From contig NZ_SADB01000004.1 in assembly GCF_009669305.1 (NCBI RefSeq), positions 190,383 to 254,382 on the forward strand: 64,000 bases of DNA. Reading direction: 5' to 3'. This document shows, piece after piece, positions 35,949 to 47,002 of the stretch (position 1 is the first letter of the stretch; each line of letters opens with the position of its first letter). The notes below the pieces were generated by a model. That model was given only the letters and a program-made list of their open reading frames with translations. It was not told where the DNA came from and did not search any database. A program made the translations under genes and the position numbers. The stretch comes from Ancylomarina sp. 16SWW S1-10-2. GTDB lineage: Bacteria > Bacteroidota > Bacteroidia > Bacteroidales > Marinifilaceae.

Positions 35949-36135
35949 CTATCTTGCAGCCATTTTTGTAAAGTTTTCAATTTTGAGAAAAAGTGCACTT
36001 GTATTAACTCGTTGTATGTGAGTTAAAAAACTTGTGTGATTGTTTTGTGCAATCAAATTGATTCTCATTTGTCATATAATTTAGAGTTCTTTTTAGAACT
36101 CATATCTATCATCAAAAACATCTAAAGTCAGCCTT

Positions 36136-37185
36136 ATGAAGTTATCTAAGTTTAAGTTTGTTTTACCTCGAGAACTTATTGCTTTACATCCTGCCTTCAA
36201 CCGTGACGAATCACGCTTGATGGTACTTCACAAAGATACAGGTGAGATTGAACACCGTATTTTTAAAGATGTTATCGAATATTTCGATGATAAAGATGTT
36301 ATGGTATTTAATAATACCAAAGTTTTTCCTGCACGTTTGTATGGAAATAAAGAGAAAACAGGAGCAGAAATTGAAGTATTCTTATTGCGCGAGTTAAATA
36401 GCGAGCAAAGATTATGGGACGTTTTAGTTGATCCTGCACGTAAAATACGTATTGGAAACAAGTTATATTTTGGCGATGATGATTTATTAGTTGCCGAGGT
36501 AATTGATAACACAACATCAAGGGGTAGAACACTTCGTTTCTTATTTGATGGCCCTTATGACGAGTTTAAAAAAGTTTTATACGATCTAGGTAAAACGCCA
36601 CTTCCTAAGTTTATCAACCGTGAAGTTGAGCCTGAAGATGCTGAGCGTTTTCAAACTATTTTTGCTAAGCACGAAGGAGCTGTTGCAGCACCAACTGCAG
36701 GTATGCACTTTAGTCGTGAGTTAATGAAACGTCTTGAAATTAAAGGAGTCGACTTTGCTGAAGTAACACTTCACGTTGGTTTAGGTAACTTTAGAGATGT
36801 AGATGTTGAAGATTTGACTAAGCATAGAATGGATTCAGAGCAGATCTTTATTAATGATGAGGCTGTTGGAATTGTAAATAAAGCTAAAGAAGGTAAGCAT
36901 AAAGTTTGTGCTGTAGGAACAACTACTGTTCGTACACTTGAGAGTTCTGTTTCAACAATGGGAACGCTTAAGCCTTTCGAAGGATGGACAAATAAATTTA
37001 TATTCCCACCTCATGAGTTTAGTATTCCAGATGCAATGATTTCTAATTTCCATCTTCCATATTCAACTTTAATGATGTCGGTAGCTGCTTTTGGTGGTTA
37101 CGATAAAGTGATGGAATGTTACGAAATTGCTATCAAAGAAAAGTATCGTTTTGGAACTTACGGTGATGCTATTTTAATTATCTGA
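36136..37185 (+). CDS. queA: S-adenosylmethionine:tRNA ribosyltransferase-isomerase QueA
   Basis: A 349-residue enzyme that converts the 7-aminomethyl-7-deazaguanine in tRNA to epoxyqueuosine. Seen: an N-terminal L-P-x-E-L-I-A, the [10 protein letters not shown] block near 60-69, A-P-T-A-G-M-H-F near 190-197, and C-terminal S-N-F-H-L-P[11 protein letters not shown]. Standard length. A strong terminator follows, closing the ftsX-queA run. Confidence 0.97.
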   Translation: MKLSKFKFVLPRELIALHPAFNRDESRLMVLHKDTGEIEHRIFKDVIEYFDDKDVMVFNNTKVFPARLYGNKEKTGAEIEVFLLRELNSEQRLWDVLVDPARKIRIGNKLYFGDDDLLVAEVIDNTTSRGRTLRFLFDGPYDEFKKVLYDLGKTPLPKFINREVEPEDAERFQTIFAKHEGAVAAPTAGMHFSRELMKRLEIKGVDFAEVTLHVGLGNFRDVDVEDLTKHRMDSEQIFINDEAVGIVNKAKEGKHKVCAVGTTTVRTLESSVSTMGTLKPFEGWTNKFIFPPHEFSIPDAMISNFHLPYSTLMMSVAAFGGYDKVMECYEIAIKEKYRFGTYGDAILII

Positions 37186-37215
37186 TAAATGTTTCAGAAA
37201 AATAATATTTTTTTT

Positions 37216-37247
37216 AAGCCACTTCTTTTTTAGAAGTGGCTTTTTGT
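37216..37247 (+). terminator. Terminator after queA
   Basis: An 11-bp stem AAGCCACTTCT/AGAAGTGGCTT (37216-37226 and 37232-37242) with a T5 loop and a TTTG tail, about 30 bp after the queA stop. Confidence 0.92.
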
Positions 37248-37421
37248 TTGTTAAGATTTCAAAAATGAGGCTTAATACATCTATTTTTTTTTTACTTTAG
37301 TACACTTAAAAAGTAGATGTTAGTTTATGAGATATCAGATTTGAGAGAATTTAAAAAACTCATTTCTATAAGGTGGAATTAGACTTCTGAAATCTAAAAT
37401 ATTAAATCTATATTTAAAAAT

Positions 37422-38396
37422 ATGTACACTTTCAACGAACTTCAAACTCAAATTGAAAAAAAAATTGATGCTTTGGAGTTTTCTACATCTGCAGAAGGTC
37501 TTTTTGAGCCAATGAAATACATTCTTTCTATAGGAGGTAAGCGATTACGTCCTATATTAGTTTTAATGGCTGCCAATCTTTTTAAGGATAATCTTGATAA
37601 AGTTTACTTGCCAGCAATTGGAATCGAAGTTTTTCATAATTTCACTCTTCTTCACGATGATGTGATGGATAACGCTCCAATTAGAAGAAATATGGCAACG
37701 GTTCATGAAAAATGGAATTCCAATGTCGCTATTCTTTCGGGCGATGCTATGTCTATTAAAGCCTATCAATTTATTGTGAGTTGTGAGAACAAATATTTAA
37801 GTTCTGTGCTTAATGTTTTTAATCAGACAGCACTTGAGGTTTGTGAAGGTCAGCAATTCGATATGGAATTCGAAGACAGAACAGATGTTCACGTAGATGA
37901 ATACTTGAATATGATTCGTCTTAAAACAGCCGTTCTTTTGGCAGGTAGTCTTAAAATGGGAGCTATTATGGCTGATGCTGATGAAGAGGATGCCGATGCT
38001 TTATATCATTTTGGTTTAAATTTAGGAATGGCTTTCCAGCTTCAAGATGATTTGCTAGATACATTTGGTGATGAATCTGTATTTGGAAAGAAAATTGGTG
38101 GAGATATTCTTTGTAACAAAAAAACGTATCTGTTGATTAAAGCTCAAGAGTTAGCTAAAGGTGATGCTAAAATTGAAATTGAGAAATGGATTGGTGAAGG
38201 CGAATTTAATCCAGAAGAAAAAATTGCTGCAGTTAGAAAGATTTATGAAGACTTAAACGTGCGAGATTTGGTTGAGCTTGAAATTGATATCTACTTTAAT
38301 TTATGTCAAGATTATTTAGCATCAGTGAATGTCGATGATAAGAAAAAAGAGAACTTTACTTTGCTTGTAAAGGGTTTGATAAATCGCTCGGTTTAA
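37422..38396 (+). CDS. Polyprenyl diphosphate synthase (IspB-like)
   Basis: A 324-residue all-helical trans-prenyltransferase that condenses isopentenyl units into a chain such as the menaquinone side chain. First Asp-rich motif D79-D-V-M-D83 (L-L-H-D-D-V-M-D-N), second motif Q-L-Q-D-D-L-L-D near 210, and the G-G-K-R-L-R-P block at 38-44. The residues before the first motif are not bulky enough to predict chain length. It lies upstream of atpD, with a separate promoter for the latter. Confidence 0.93.
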   Translation: MYTFNELQTQIEKKIDALEFSTSAEGLFEPMKYILSIGGKRLRPILVLMAANLFKDNLDKVYLPAIGIEVFHNFTLLHDDVMDNAPIRRNMATVHEKWNSNVAILSGDAMSIKAYQFIVSCENKYLSSVLNVFNQTALEVCEGQQFDMEFEDRTDVHVDEYLNMIRLKTAVLLAGSLKMGAIMADADEEDADALYHFGLNLGMAFQLQDDLLDTFGDESVFGKKIGGDILCNKKTYLLIKAQELAKGDAKIEIEKWIGEGEFNPEEKIAAVRKIYEDLNVRDLVELEIDIYFNLCQDYLASVNVDDKKKENFTLLVKGLINRSV

Positions 38397-38434
38397 GATT
38401 ATTTAAAAGTATAAGATAAATTCATCCTTTTTAA

Positions 38435-40003
<1,569 letters not shown>

Positions 40004-40062
40004 TATAAGAGTATTTTTAAGTATTTATAATTATAAGAACTTGTAACTTTAAATTGATAGAA

Positions 40063-40299
40063 ATGCTTTTAGAAATTGTAACACCTGAAAAGAAAATGTT
40101 TTCAGGCACAGTCGATCTAATTCAATTACCAGGTATTAGTGGTTCTTTTGAAATTTTGAAGAATCATGCTCCATTAATCTCTACTCTAGATCGTGGTGTT
40201 ATTAAAATTAAAACCACTGAAGGACAGGAACAATTATTCGAAGTTGATGGCGGAGTAGTTGAATGTAAAATGAATATCGTAACGGTTTTGGCTGATTAA
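40063..40299 (+). CDS. atpC: ATP synthase F1 subunit epsilon (short form)
   Basis: A 78-residue epsilon subunit holding only the N-terminal beta-sandwich (L-E-I-V-T-P-E-K-x-M-F-S-G, N-H-A-P-L-I-S-T-L, G-G-V-V-E-C). It lacks the C-terminal helical hairpin that inhibits the enzyme in other bacteria. This short form is common in Bacteroidota. The ATG at 40063 is chosen over a TTG nine bases earlier. Confidence 0.95.
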   Translation: MLLEIVTPEKKMFSGTVDLIQLPGISGSFEILKNHAPLISTLDRGVIKIKTTEGQEQLFEVDGGVVECKMNIVTVLAD

Positions 40300-40323
40300 G
40301 CTAATAAGTTTTAAAAATAATTA

Positions 40324-40360
40324 AAAGGCTTGTCATTTTTTGACAAGCCTTTCTGTTTAT
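40324..40360 (+). terminator. Terminator after atpC
   Basis: A perfect 12-bp stem AAAGGCTTGTCA/TGACAAGCCTTT (40324-40335 and 40341-40352), T5 loop and a T-rich tail. Confidence 0.95.
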
Positions 40361-40536
40361 TGGAATTTCTGATATGAAATAACTATATTTATATAAAGAT
40401 TATCAATTTGAAATATAGACTATTCTGTAATAAATTTATTTTATGAAATTTTCAAAAATATATTTTATCTTTTTTGATATGTGTTGATAATTCTAAACAA
40501 AAATTAAACAATAAACATCTACTAAAACATAACCTT

Positions 40537-41529
40537 ATGCCAGATTTAAGTACATCCTATTTAGGATTAAAACTAAAGAACCCAATTGTTATAGCAAGTT
40601 CGGGTTTGACTGATTCTGTTGAAAAAATTAAAGAACTTGAAGCAAATGGAGCTGCTGCAGTTGTTCTTAAATCAATTTTCGAAGAAGAAATTATAATGGA
40701 GATGGATGAAAAAATGTTGAATATGACAGGTCGTCCATTCATCTACCCAGAAACGTTTGATTATATGAACGATGAACCAGAAGAGGATCTTGTTCGAAAG
40801 TATTTAAGATTAATAAAAGAGGCTAAAGCAGCTGTATCTATTCCAATCATTGCAAGTATCAATTGTGTGAGCTCACAGAAATGGATATATCTAGCTAGCG
40901 AAATTGAAAAGGCTGGTGCAGATGCATTAGAAATTAACTTTTTTGTTTTACCAACAGACTTAAATCGTTCTGTTGACGAAAATGAAAATATTTATTACGA
41001 AGTTTTAAAAGAGGTTAAAAAGAAAGTCTCTTTGCCTGTTTCCCTAAAAATAAGTGCTTATCATTCAAATTTAGCTCATATGGTTAAGACTCTCGATCAG
41101 TCAGGAGCAGATGGCATTGTGATGTTTAACCGTTTCTATAGTCCTGATATTGATATCGATAATTTGACATTGAATACGGGACAAGTTTTGTCTGGAGCCT
41201 ACGATTTTAAAAATACCTTGAGATGGGTTGGCATCCTTCGCGATAGAGTGAGTTGTTCTATTGCTGCAACAACTGGAATTCATTCCTCAGAAAGTATTAT
41301 TAAGCAACTTTTAGCTGGAGCTGATGTTGTTGAATTGGCATCAATCATTTATAAAGAAGGACCTGGCTATATTGATACTTTGACAAAGGAAATTTATTCT
41401 TGGATGGAAAAACAAGGTTTTGAAAATATAAGCGATTTCCAAGGTCGGTTAAGTCAAGATAAATCGAATGATCCAGCAGCTTTTGAAAGAGTTCAATTTA
41501 TGAAGCATTTTAGACATTTTGTAATGTAA
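40537..41529 (+). CDS. Dihydroorotate dehydrogenase-like flavoprotein
   Basis: A 330-residue TIM-barrel flavoprotein beginning M-P-D-L-S-T-S-Y-L-G-L-K-L-K-N-P-I-V, the start used by this DHOD-like family. FMN and substrate segments include I-A-S-S-G-L-T, A-S-I-N-C-V-S, E-I-N-F-F, S-L-K-I-S and A-A-T-T-G-I-H. It differs from PyrD in the N-N-P-N-x-S/T region, and the paralogous family is of uncertain substrate, so a role in pyrimidine synthesis is not assured. An ATG-like start 63 bases upstream is unlikely because it adds residues unlike the family. Confidence 0.82.
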   Translation: MPDLSTSYLGLKLKNPIVIASSGLTDSVEKIKELEANGAAAVVLKSIFEEEIIMEMDEKMLNMTGRPFIYPETFDYMNDEPEEDLVRKYLRLIKEAKAAVSIPIIASINCVSSQKWIYLASEIEKAGADALEINFFVLPTDLNRSVDENENIYYEVLKEVKKKVSLPVSLKISAYHSNLAHMVKTLDQSGADGIVMFNRFYSPDIDIDNLTLNTGQVLSGAYDFKNTLRWVGILRDRVSCSIAATTGIHSSESIIKQLLAGADVVELASIIYKEGPGYIDTLTKEIYSWMEKQGFENISDFQGRLSQDKSNDPAAFERVQFMKHFRHFVM

Positions 41530-41548
41530 AAATCACAAAAGATATTTT

Positions 41549-41580
41549 AAGCCGAATCAAATACTTTTGATTCGGCTTTT
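41549..41580 (+). terminator. Terminator after the DHOD-like gene
   Basis: A 13-bp stem AAGCCGAATCAAA/TTTGATTCGGCTT (41549-41561 and 41566-41578) with a TTTT tail. Confidence 0.93.
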
Positions 41581-41691
41581 ATTGTACATAATGATTGATA
41601 AAGGAGGTTAATCTGTGTTAAAAAATGTCATAAGCCTGCTATATAATGTTTTCTAAGTATATCTTTAATCATAATTTAAAAGAATCGAGCC

Positions 41692-42531
41692 TTGAAATCT
41701 ATTTATTTTACCCTTATACTATTAAGCAGTTTTGTACTGTTTCCGATAATTTCTGATGCACAAGACACCGAAGAAGAAAAAGGTTTTACCCTGTCAGGAA
41801 AAGTTATCGATGCAGCTACATTAAAGGGAATTCCTTTTTCTCATATAAAAATTGATGATACCTATTGGGGTGTAATTTGTGATAGTTTAGGTTTTTTTAA
41901 GGTGTCTATAAAGTCCAATCACAGTTTAAGAGTATCTTCTTTGAGTTATGCCGAAATAATTGTTCCCATTACTAGTGAAGTTACTGATGGAGAAGCTTTT
42001 CAGGAAATTTCTCTTGAAAGAATGAGCTACATGCTCGAAGAAGTTGATATTTATTCATTGGGAACTTGGAAGCAATTTAAAGAGAATTTCGCGAAAATGG
42101 AATTGTTAGACGAGGAACATATTGCTGGTGGATGGAATTTTGGTAATTTGAAATCGCAGATGAAAGAAGCTCTCACTATGGATAGAAGTGGAGCAGGTAT
42201 GAGCTTTACTGTTAATAGAAAATATAAAGATGGGAAACAGAGAGAATTAGTAGCTAAGCTGAAATCAAATGAGTACAAATCAGAGATTATAAAATCTAAA
42301 TTCAACAAACAATTAGTTGCCGAAATAACACATGAGACAGGTGAAAGGCTGGACGCTCTTATGGTATATATTACAGAAAGAGAGCACTTCTCGTATCAGA
42401 GTCGAGATATTTATATTCAAAGAAGAATAAAAGCTTGTTATGATACTTTTGTTTTGGAATATGTTGAAGGTGAATATGACTATGCTTTAGATGATTCAAC
42501 TAAAATTCTTAGAAATAATTTAAGAAAATAG
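41692..42531 (+). CDS. Exported protein with carboxypeptidase-like regulatory domain
   Basis: A 279-residue protein with a Sec signal peptide (S-I-Y-F-T-L-I-L-L-S-S-F-V-L-F, cut after S-D-A). A CarboxypepD_reg-like beta-sandwich (about 30-110) follows: T-L-S-G-K-V-I-D-A-A-T-L-K-G-I-P-F then V-S-S-L-S-Y. The C-terminal 150 residues are charged and unrecognised. The likely start is TTG at 41692; no ATG precedes the signal. Such proteins often sit in the periplasm or outer membrane near receptors, but none is adjacent here. Confidence 0.75.
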   Translation: MKSIYFTLILLSSFVLFPIISDAQDTEEEKGFTLSGKVIDAATLKGIPFSHIKIDDTYWGVICDSLGFFKVSIKSNHSLRVSSLSYAEIIVPITSEVTDGEAFQEISLERMSYMLEEVDIYSLGTWKQFKENFAKMELLDEEHIAGGWNFGNLKSQMKEALTMDRSGAGMSFTVNRKYKDGKQRELVAKLKSNEYKSEIIKSKFNKQLVAEITHETGERLDALMVYITEREHFSYQSRDIYIQRRIKACYDTFVLEYVEGEYDYALDDSTKILRNNLRK

Positions 42532-42536
42532 TTGAC

Positions 42537-44003
42537 TTATAATAATGGTGCAAATATACGAGCCAAAGACTCCTTTACTTTTTGACTTTTAGAGCGTTTT
42601 TTCCATGTTAGTAAATCAATTTCGCTACTATCTTCCAAATCTTTTAAGAAATGTTCTCTAAGCTCTAGTGTTATTTTTTCATCGTATATCAGTGCATTTA
42701 CTTCAAAGTTTTGTTCAAAACTTCTTACATCCATATTGGCAGTACCCACTGTTGATATCACACCATCTACCATCATAATTTTACTATGGTTAAAACCTTT
42801 TTTATAAAAATAAATTCTAACACCGGCTTCTAATAATTCTCCTATGTAAGATAGCGTGCTATAATAGGTCATTAAAGAATCGGACTTGCTAGGAATTAAG
42901 ATTCTAACATCTATACCGCTCATAGCAGCTGTTTTAAGTGCCATAAGTATACTTCCGTTAGGTATAAAGTAGGGCGAAGAGATATAAACATTTTGTTTAG
43001 CAGAGGTAATCGCAGAAAAATAGGCTTGTAAAATACTAGCCCAATCTGAATCGGCTCCAGATGCTACAATTTGAAGTAAACAATGTTCTTTGACTTTATA
43101 ATTTGGTCGATATTTTTCATCTAAAAGTACTTCTTGACGAACAAAATACCAATCGGTTAGGAACACGATTTGTAAACTACTAGCAGCTTCACCTACAATT
43201 TTTAAATGCGTATCTCTCCAAATGCCTATTTCAGGAATTCCCATTTTATAACGATCTGCAAAGTTTAATCCCCCTACAAATGCCGTTTTTCCATCTATAA
43301 CAATAATTTTTCTATGATTTCGATAATTGATTCTACTGGTTAAAATTGGAAATCTAACGGGTAAAAAGGGGTGTATTTTTATACCTTCATCTCTTAAGCT
43401 GTCAATATATTTTTGACTTAGTTTCCAACTTCCAACGCCATCATATATGATTCGAATTTCTACACCTGCTTTTGCTCGGTCTATAAGTATTTCGTGAAGT
43501 TCACTAGTAAGTTTTCCATCTTCAATAATATAATATTCTAAATGAATATGTTCTTTAGCTGTGCGAAGAGCTTTAAATATCTCATTGAATGTTTCTTCTC
43601 CATCGTTAAGAATGTTGACTCTATTGTGTTCTGTAAGTATTGCTTTAGAGTTGTTTAGGAGGAGTGTCATCACGTTTTTTTTCTCGTGAATTCGCTCATT
43701 TCTTAGGAATTTGTTCTTTTCAAGTTTACCCTTCTGATCTTGACTTAAAATTTGTAACCACTTAAGATCTCCAAGTCCTTTTAAACTAAACATTTTTTGT
43801 TTACGATAGTTTTGGCCAAAAACTAAATAGGATAATAAACCAATGACAGGTAAGAGTATCAAAACCAAAATCCAGGAGATAGTTTTTTGTGGACTTCGAT
43901 TTTCAAGTATGACAACAATAAGCGTAAAAATGATAGTCAAGGTGTAGATTACACCAGCAAATCCGAATAAGTATAGCCATATGTCATTCCAATTGAGAAC
44001 CAT
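42537..44003 (-). CDS. cls: Cardiolipin synthase
   Basis: A 488-residue phospholipase-D superfamily enzyme that joins two phosphatidylglycerols. Two N-terminal membrane helices (about 8-30 and 38-58), then HKD motifs Y-R-N-H-R-K-I-I-V-I-D-G near 230 and F-N-H-S-K-I-M-M-V-D-G near 410, each followed by the G-G/G-T-x-N-x-D-x-R pattern. It converges on the preceding plus-strand gene with only five bases between stops. Confidence 0.95.
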   Translation of the reverse strand: MVLNWNDIWLYLFGFAGVIYTLTIIFTLIVVILENRSPQKTISWILVLILLPVIGLLSYLVFGQNYRKQKMFSLKGLGDLKWLQILSQDQKGKLEKNKFLRNERIHEKKNVMTLLLNNSKAILTEHNRVNILNDGEETFNEIFKALRTAKEHIHLEYYIIEDGKLTSELHEILIDRAKAGVEIRIIYDGVGSWKLSQKYIDSLRDEGIKIHPFLPVRFPILTSRINYRNHRKIIVIDGKTAFVGGLNFADRYKMGIPEIGIWRDTHLKIVGEAASSLQIVFLTDWYFVRQEVLLDEKYRPNYKVKEHCLLQIVASGADSDWASILQAYFSAITSAKQNVYISSPYFIPNGSILMALKTAAMSGIDVRILIPSKSDSLMTYYSTLSYIGELLEAGVRIYFYKKGFNHSKIMMVDGVISTVGTANMDVRSFEQNFEVNALIYDEKITLELREHFLKDLEDSSEIDLLTWKKRSKSQKVKESLARIFAPLL

Positions 44004-44054
44004 AAGTTTAGTTTATGCTAAAGATAATAGTCGTAGGCATAGAAAGAAGATTTG

Positions 44055-44062
44055 TATATTTG
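44055..44062 (+). promoter_or_regulatory. Putative prmC promoter (-7 box TATATTTG)
   Basis: An exact TAnnTTTG match 18 bp before the prmC ATG, in the gap that diverges from cls. No clear -33 TTG was found. Confidence 0.35.
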
Positions 44063-44079
44063 CTTAAAATATCGATAAT

Positions 44080-44940
44080 ATGAATTCACATCAAACTATA
44101 AAATATATTCAAGATCTTTTTAAGGAGGAGTTAAAGTCTATTTACCCTCCAAGAGAAATTGAAAGCATGATATATATCTTGCTTGAACACTTACTAAATT
44201 ACTCAAAAATTGAGATTCAATTGAATAAGAATGAAGAAATTAAACAAAATATTTTTGATAAGCTTATTTTAGCCCTAAAAGCTTTAAAGAAATCGGTTCC
44301 TATTCAATATATAATTGGAGAGACTGAATTCTACGATTTGCAATTTAAGGTGAATGAATACACTCTAATTCCACGTCAGGAAACTGAGGAGTTGGTTCAT
44401 GCAATTATCAATGAAAATATGGTTAACGCACCCCAAATTCTTGATATTGGGACAGGAAGTGGTTGTATTCCTATTGTTTTGGCTCATTATATTACTGGTG
44501 CACATGTTAGTTCTGTAGATATCTCCGAAGGAGCTATTGCAATGGCTAAAGAGAATGCTGTTTTAAATAAAGTCTCAATTGATTTTTATCATCGTAATTT
44601 TTTAAATTGGGATGAATACGCTTGGGAGAAAGAATATGATATTATAGTAAGTAATCCACCGTATGTGAAAGAATCTGAAAAGGAATTAATGAATGAGAAT
44701 GTACTTGCTTATGAACCTCATACTGCTCTTTTTGTAGATGATAATGATCCTCTTATTTTTTATAGACGTATAAGTGAATTTGCTAAATTGCATTTAAAAA
44801 AAGGAGGGAAGTTGTATTTTGAGATTAATGAAGCTCTGGGTTTAGAGATGATAGAATTACAGGAATCACTTGGGTTTTCTTCGGTCCGATTGATGAAGGA
44901 CCTGAGTGGACGAGATCGTATGACTTCGGCTACATTATAA
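44080..44940 (+). CDS. prmC: Release-factor glutamine methyltransferase PrmC
   Basis: A 286-residue SAM enzyme that N5-methylates the GGQ glutamine of release factors. Motif I D-I-G-T-G-S-G-C-I-P near 126-135, catalytic N-P-P-Y near 196-199 in I-I-V-S-N-P-P-Y-V, and the P-R-Q-E-T-E-E-L block near 103. The helical N-domain is complete. It leads directly into recX (19 bp). Confidence 0.95.
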   Translation: MNSHQTIKYIQDLFKEELKSIYPPREIESMIYILLEHLLNYSKIEIQLNKNEEIKQNIFDKLILALKALKKSVPIQYIIGETEFYDLQFKVNEYTLIPRQETEELVHAIINENMVNAPQILDIGTGSGCIPIVLAHYITGAHVSSVDISEGAIAMAKENAVLNKVSIDFYHRNFLNWDEYAWEKEYDIIVSNPPYVKESEKELMNENVLAYEPHTALFVDDNDPLIFYRRISEFAKLHLKKGGKLYFEINEALGLEMIELQESLGFSSVRLMKDLSGRDRMTSATL

Positions 44941-44959
44941 AATTTAGATAACTGGAAGT

Positions 44960-45451
44960 ATGTACTCTGAAGAAAAAGAAAAGAAAGAGATTAGTTATTC
45001 ATCGGCACTTTCGAAAATGCAATTTATTTGTAGTCGGCAGGAAAAGTGCTGTTCGGATATTCGTAAGAAACTTGAAAATTGGTCATTGTCTTACGATGAT
45101 CAGGATAGAATTATCCAATCGTTAATTGATAATAAATTTATTGACGAGAAGCGATATACTGGTTTTTATGTACGTGATAAATATAAGTTTAATAAGTGGG
45201 GACGGATTAAAATAGCACATCAACTTAAACAAAAACAGATTCCTGAATACATTATAATGGAAGCTTTTGATACAATATCACAAGATATTTATGAAGAAAA
45301 TCTAGAAGATATTCTAAATTCTAAAATGAAGAGTACTCGGGAAGATGATCCCTATAAATTGAAGGCAAAATTGTATCGTTTTGCACAATCTAGAGGTTTT
45401 GAATCAAATTTGATACTTAGATACCTCAATAAAATCTTACATAAAGATTAA
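44960..45451 (+). CDS. recX: Regulatory protein RecX
   Basis: A 163-residue basic all-helical protein of three tandem three-helix units that restrains RecA filaments. R-Q-E-K-C-C-S-D-I-R-K-K-L near 30-42, L-I-D-N-K-F-I-D-E-K-R-Y near 60-71 and K-W-G-R-I-K-I-A-H-Q-L follow the family order. Located 19 bp after prmC; recA is not in the window. Confidence 0.92.
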   Translation: MYSEEKEKKEISYSSALSKMQFICSRQEKCCSDIRKKLENWSLSYDDQDRIIQSLIDNKFIDEKRYTGFYVRDKYKFNKWGRIKIAHQLKQKQIPEYIIMEAFDTISQDIYEENLEDILNSKMKSTREDDPYKLKAKLYRFAQSRGFESNLILRYLNKILHKD

Positions 45452-45466
45452 AAATCGTATACTTAG

Positions 45467-45482
45467 TGGCACGTTTCTTGCA
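45467..45482 (+). promoter_or_regulatory. Sigma-54 (RpoN) promoter
   Basis: TGGCACG at 45467-45473, four bases, then TTGCA at 45478-45482: an exact match to the -24/-12 consensus TGGCACG-N4-TTGCW with correct GG/GC spacing. Transcription should start near 45492, about 32 bp before the ATG of the LPP20-type gene. It would need RpoN and an enhancer-binding activator, neither of which is in the window. Confidence 0.8.
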
Positions 45483-45523
45483 AAGAAATTTTTATCTTTA
45501 AACCTTATTAAAATTAAAAACCT

Positions 45524-46915
45524 ATGAATAAATTTTTACGACAATTAGCTTCCTTGACTTTAATCACACTCATTTTTTCTAGTTTGAGTTATGCAGGTCG
45601 TCGTCCTCCAAAGTGGGTTAAGAACAGGCCTGTTTCTTCTGAATATTATATTGGTATATCGGTTGTGAAAAAGGATGTTGAAAATTATATGCAATTGGCT
45701 AAGAATAAGGCATTGGAAGATTTGGCTTCTCAAATTTCGATTCAGATTTCATCGAATTCAGTTTTGACCCAATTCGAGGATAATACAAGTTTTAAAGAAG
45801 AATTTGAATCTCAAGTTAAAACATCCTTAGTTCAAGATTTAGAGGGATACGAATTGGTTGCTTCATGGAATAATAAAAAGGGTAATGAATATTGGGAATA
45901 TTACCGTTTATCGAAGAATCAATATGCTTTGATGCAACGACTAAAGTTGAATAAAGCTAAAAAATTAGCTCAAAGTTATTTCGAAGAAGCTAAGGAATAT
46001 GAAGCTAAATTGAATTTAATTCAGGCCTTGAGTTATTATTCTAAATCGATAGCTGCATTAAAAAAACACTTGGATCAAGATTTGTCTGTAATGACTTTTG
46101 AAGGTTCTGTTAATTTGGGAACTGAGATTTATAAAAGAATTCAAGATATTTATTCTCAAATACAGTTTGTTCCTGTCAAAAAGAATATAAAGATTGAGAT
46201 ATCGACTTCAGTGAAAGATCCATTTCTAGTGAAAGTTAATTGGGTTTCAGACGAGGGAGAAAAGCCCTTAATAAATCTACCTCTAGCTTTTAATTTTATA
46301 ACTGGCGATGGTATATTAAATAAAAACGTTTATACGGATGAGTTTGGTTATGCTTCATCACAATTATCTAGGGTTACTTCAAAACAAAGCCTTCAAAAAA
46401 TTGAGGCTTCTCTTGATTTATCTTCCATACTAAAACCAGATGATGTAGATTATGAACTAAAAAAGATTTTCCTAACTCCTGAATTAGCACCTAAGTGTTC
46501 TATAATTTTGAATGTGGAGCGCTTGAAGGCTTACATGACCTTTAGTGAGAAAATATTTGGAGAGGATTCAAAACGTTCTATCCTTAAGAATGCAATTAAA
46601 AAAGAATTATCTGAGAATTATTTTTCGTTTATTGAGGATAAGGACAGTGCAAATGTGATTCTTGATGTGAAAACCAATGTTGTAAAAGGCGAAATAAAAG
46701 AAGGACGAAATTACAAAGTTCATATTGTTTATTTAGATTGTTTTTTCTCATTGACTGATGTGAAATCTGGTTTTGAGATTTTTAATGACGCCATTTATGA
46801 AGTAAAAGGGATGAAGCCTATTAGCTATGATTATGCAGTGAAAGAGGCATACGACCAAGCTGTAGAGGAAATTCATAATACCATTGTTCCAAAACTTAAT
46901 CAACTCGATTTATAA
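45524..46915 (+). CDS. Exported LPP20-type envelope protein
   Basis: A 463-residue protein with a Sec signal peptide (L-A-S-L-T-L-I-T-L-I-F-S-S-L-S-Y-A). It starts with an LPP20-like module: P-P-K-W-V-K then Y-Y-I-G-I-S, and the A-x-N-K-A-L-E-D-L-A-S-Q-I helix near 60-72. A coiled segment (150-185) and two beta-rich domains follow. LPP20-type proteins are envelope or flagella-associated in other phyla; function here is unknown. The exact sigma-54 promoter upstream and the related lipoprotein downstream suggest a co-regulated envelope pair. Confidence 0.7.
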   Translation: MNKFLRQLASLTLITLIFSSLSYAGRRPPKWVKNRPVSSEYYIGISVVKKDVENYMQLAKNKALEDLASQISIQISSNSVLTQFEDNTSFKEEFESQVKTSLVQDLEGYELVASWNNKKGNEYWEYYRLSKNQYALMQRLKLNKAKKLAQSYFEEAKEYEAKLNLIQALSYYSKSIAALKKHLDQDLSVMTFEGSVNLGTEIYKRIQDIYSQIQFVPVKKNIKIEISTSVKDPFLVKVNWVSDEGEKPLINLPLAFNFITGDGILNKNVYTDEFGYASSQLSRVTSKQSLQKIEASLDLSSILKPDDVDYELKKIFLTPELAPKCSIILNVERLKAYMTFSEKIFGEDSKRSILKNAIKKELSENYFSFIEDKDSANVILDVKTNVVKGEIKEGRNYKVHIVYLDCFFSLTDVKSGFEIFNDAIYEVKGMKPISYDYAVKEAYDQAVEEIHNTIVPKLNQLDL

Positions 46916-47002
46916 TAATAAATTTTAAAATAATAGTATCATCATTCAGCCATAAAATCGAGATACATACTTTATTTAATGCTGAATAATAAATTGAAAA
47001 TT

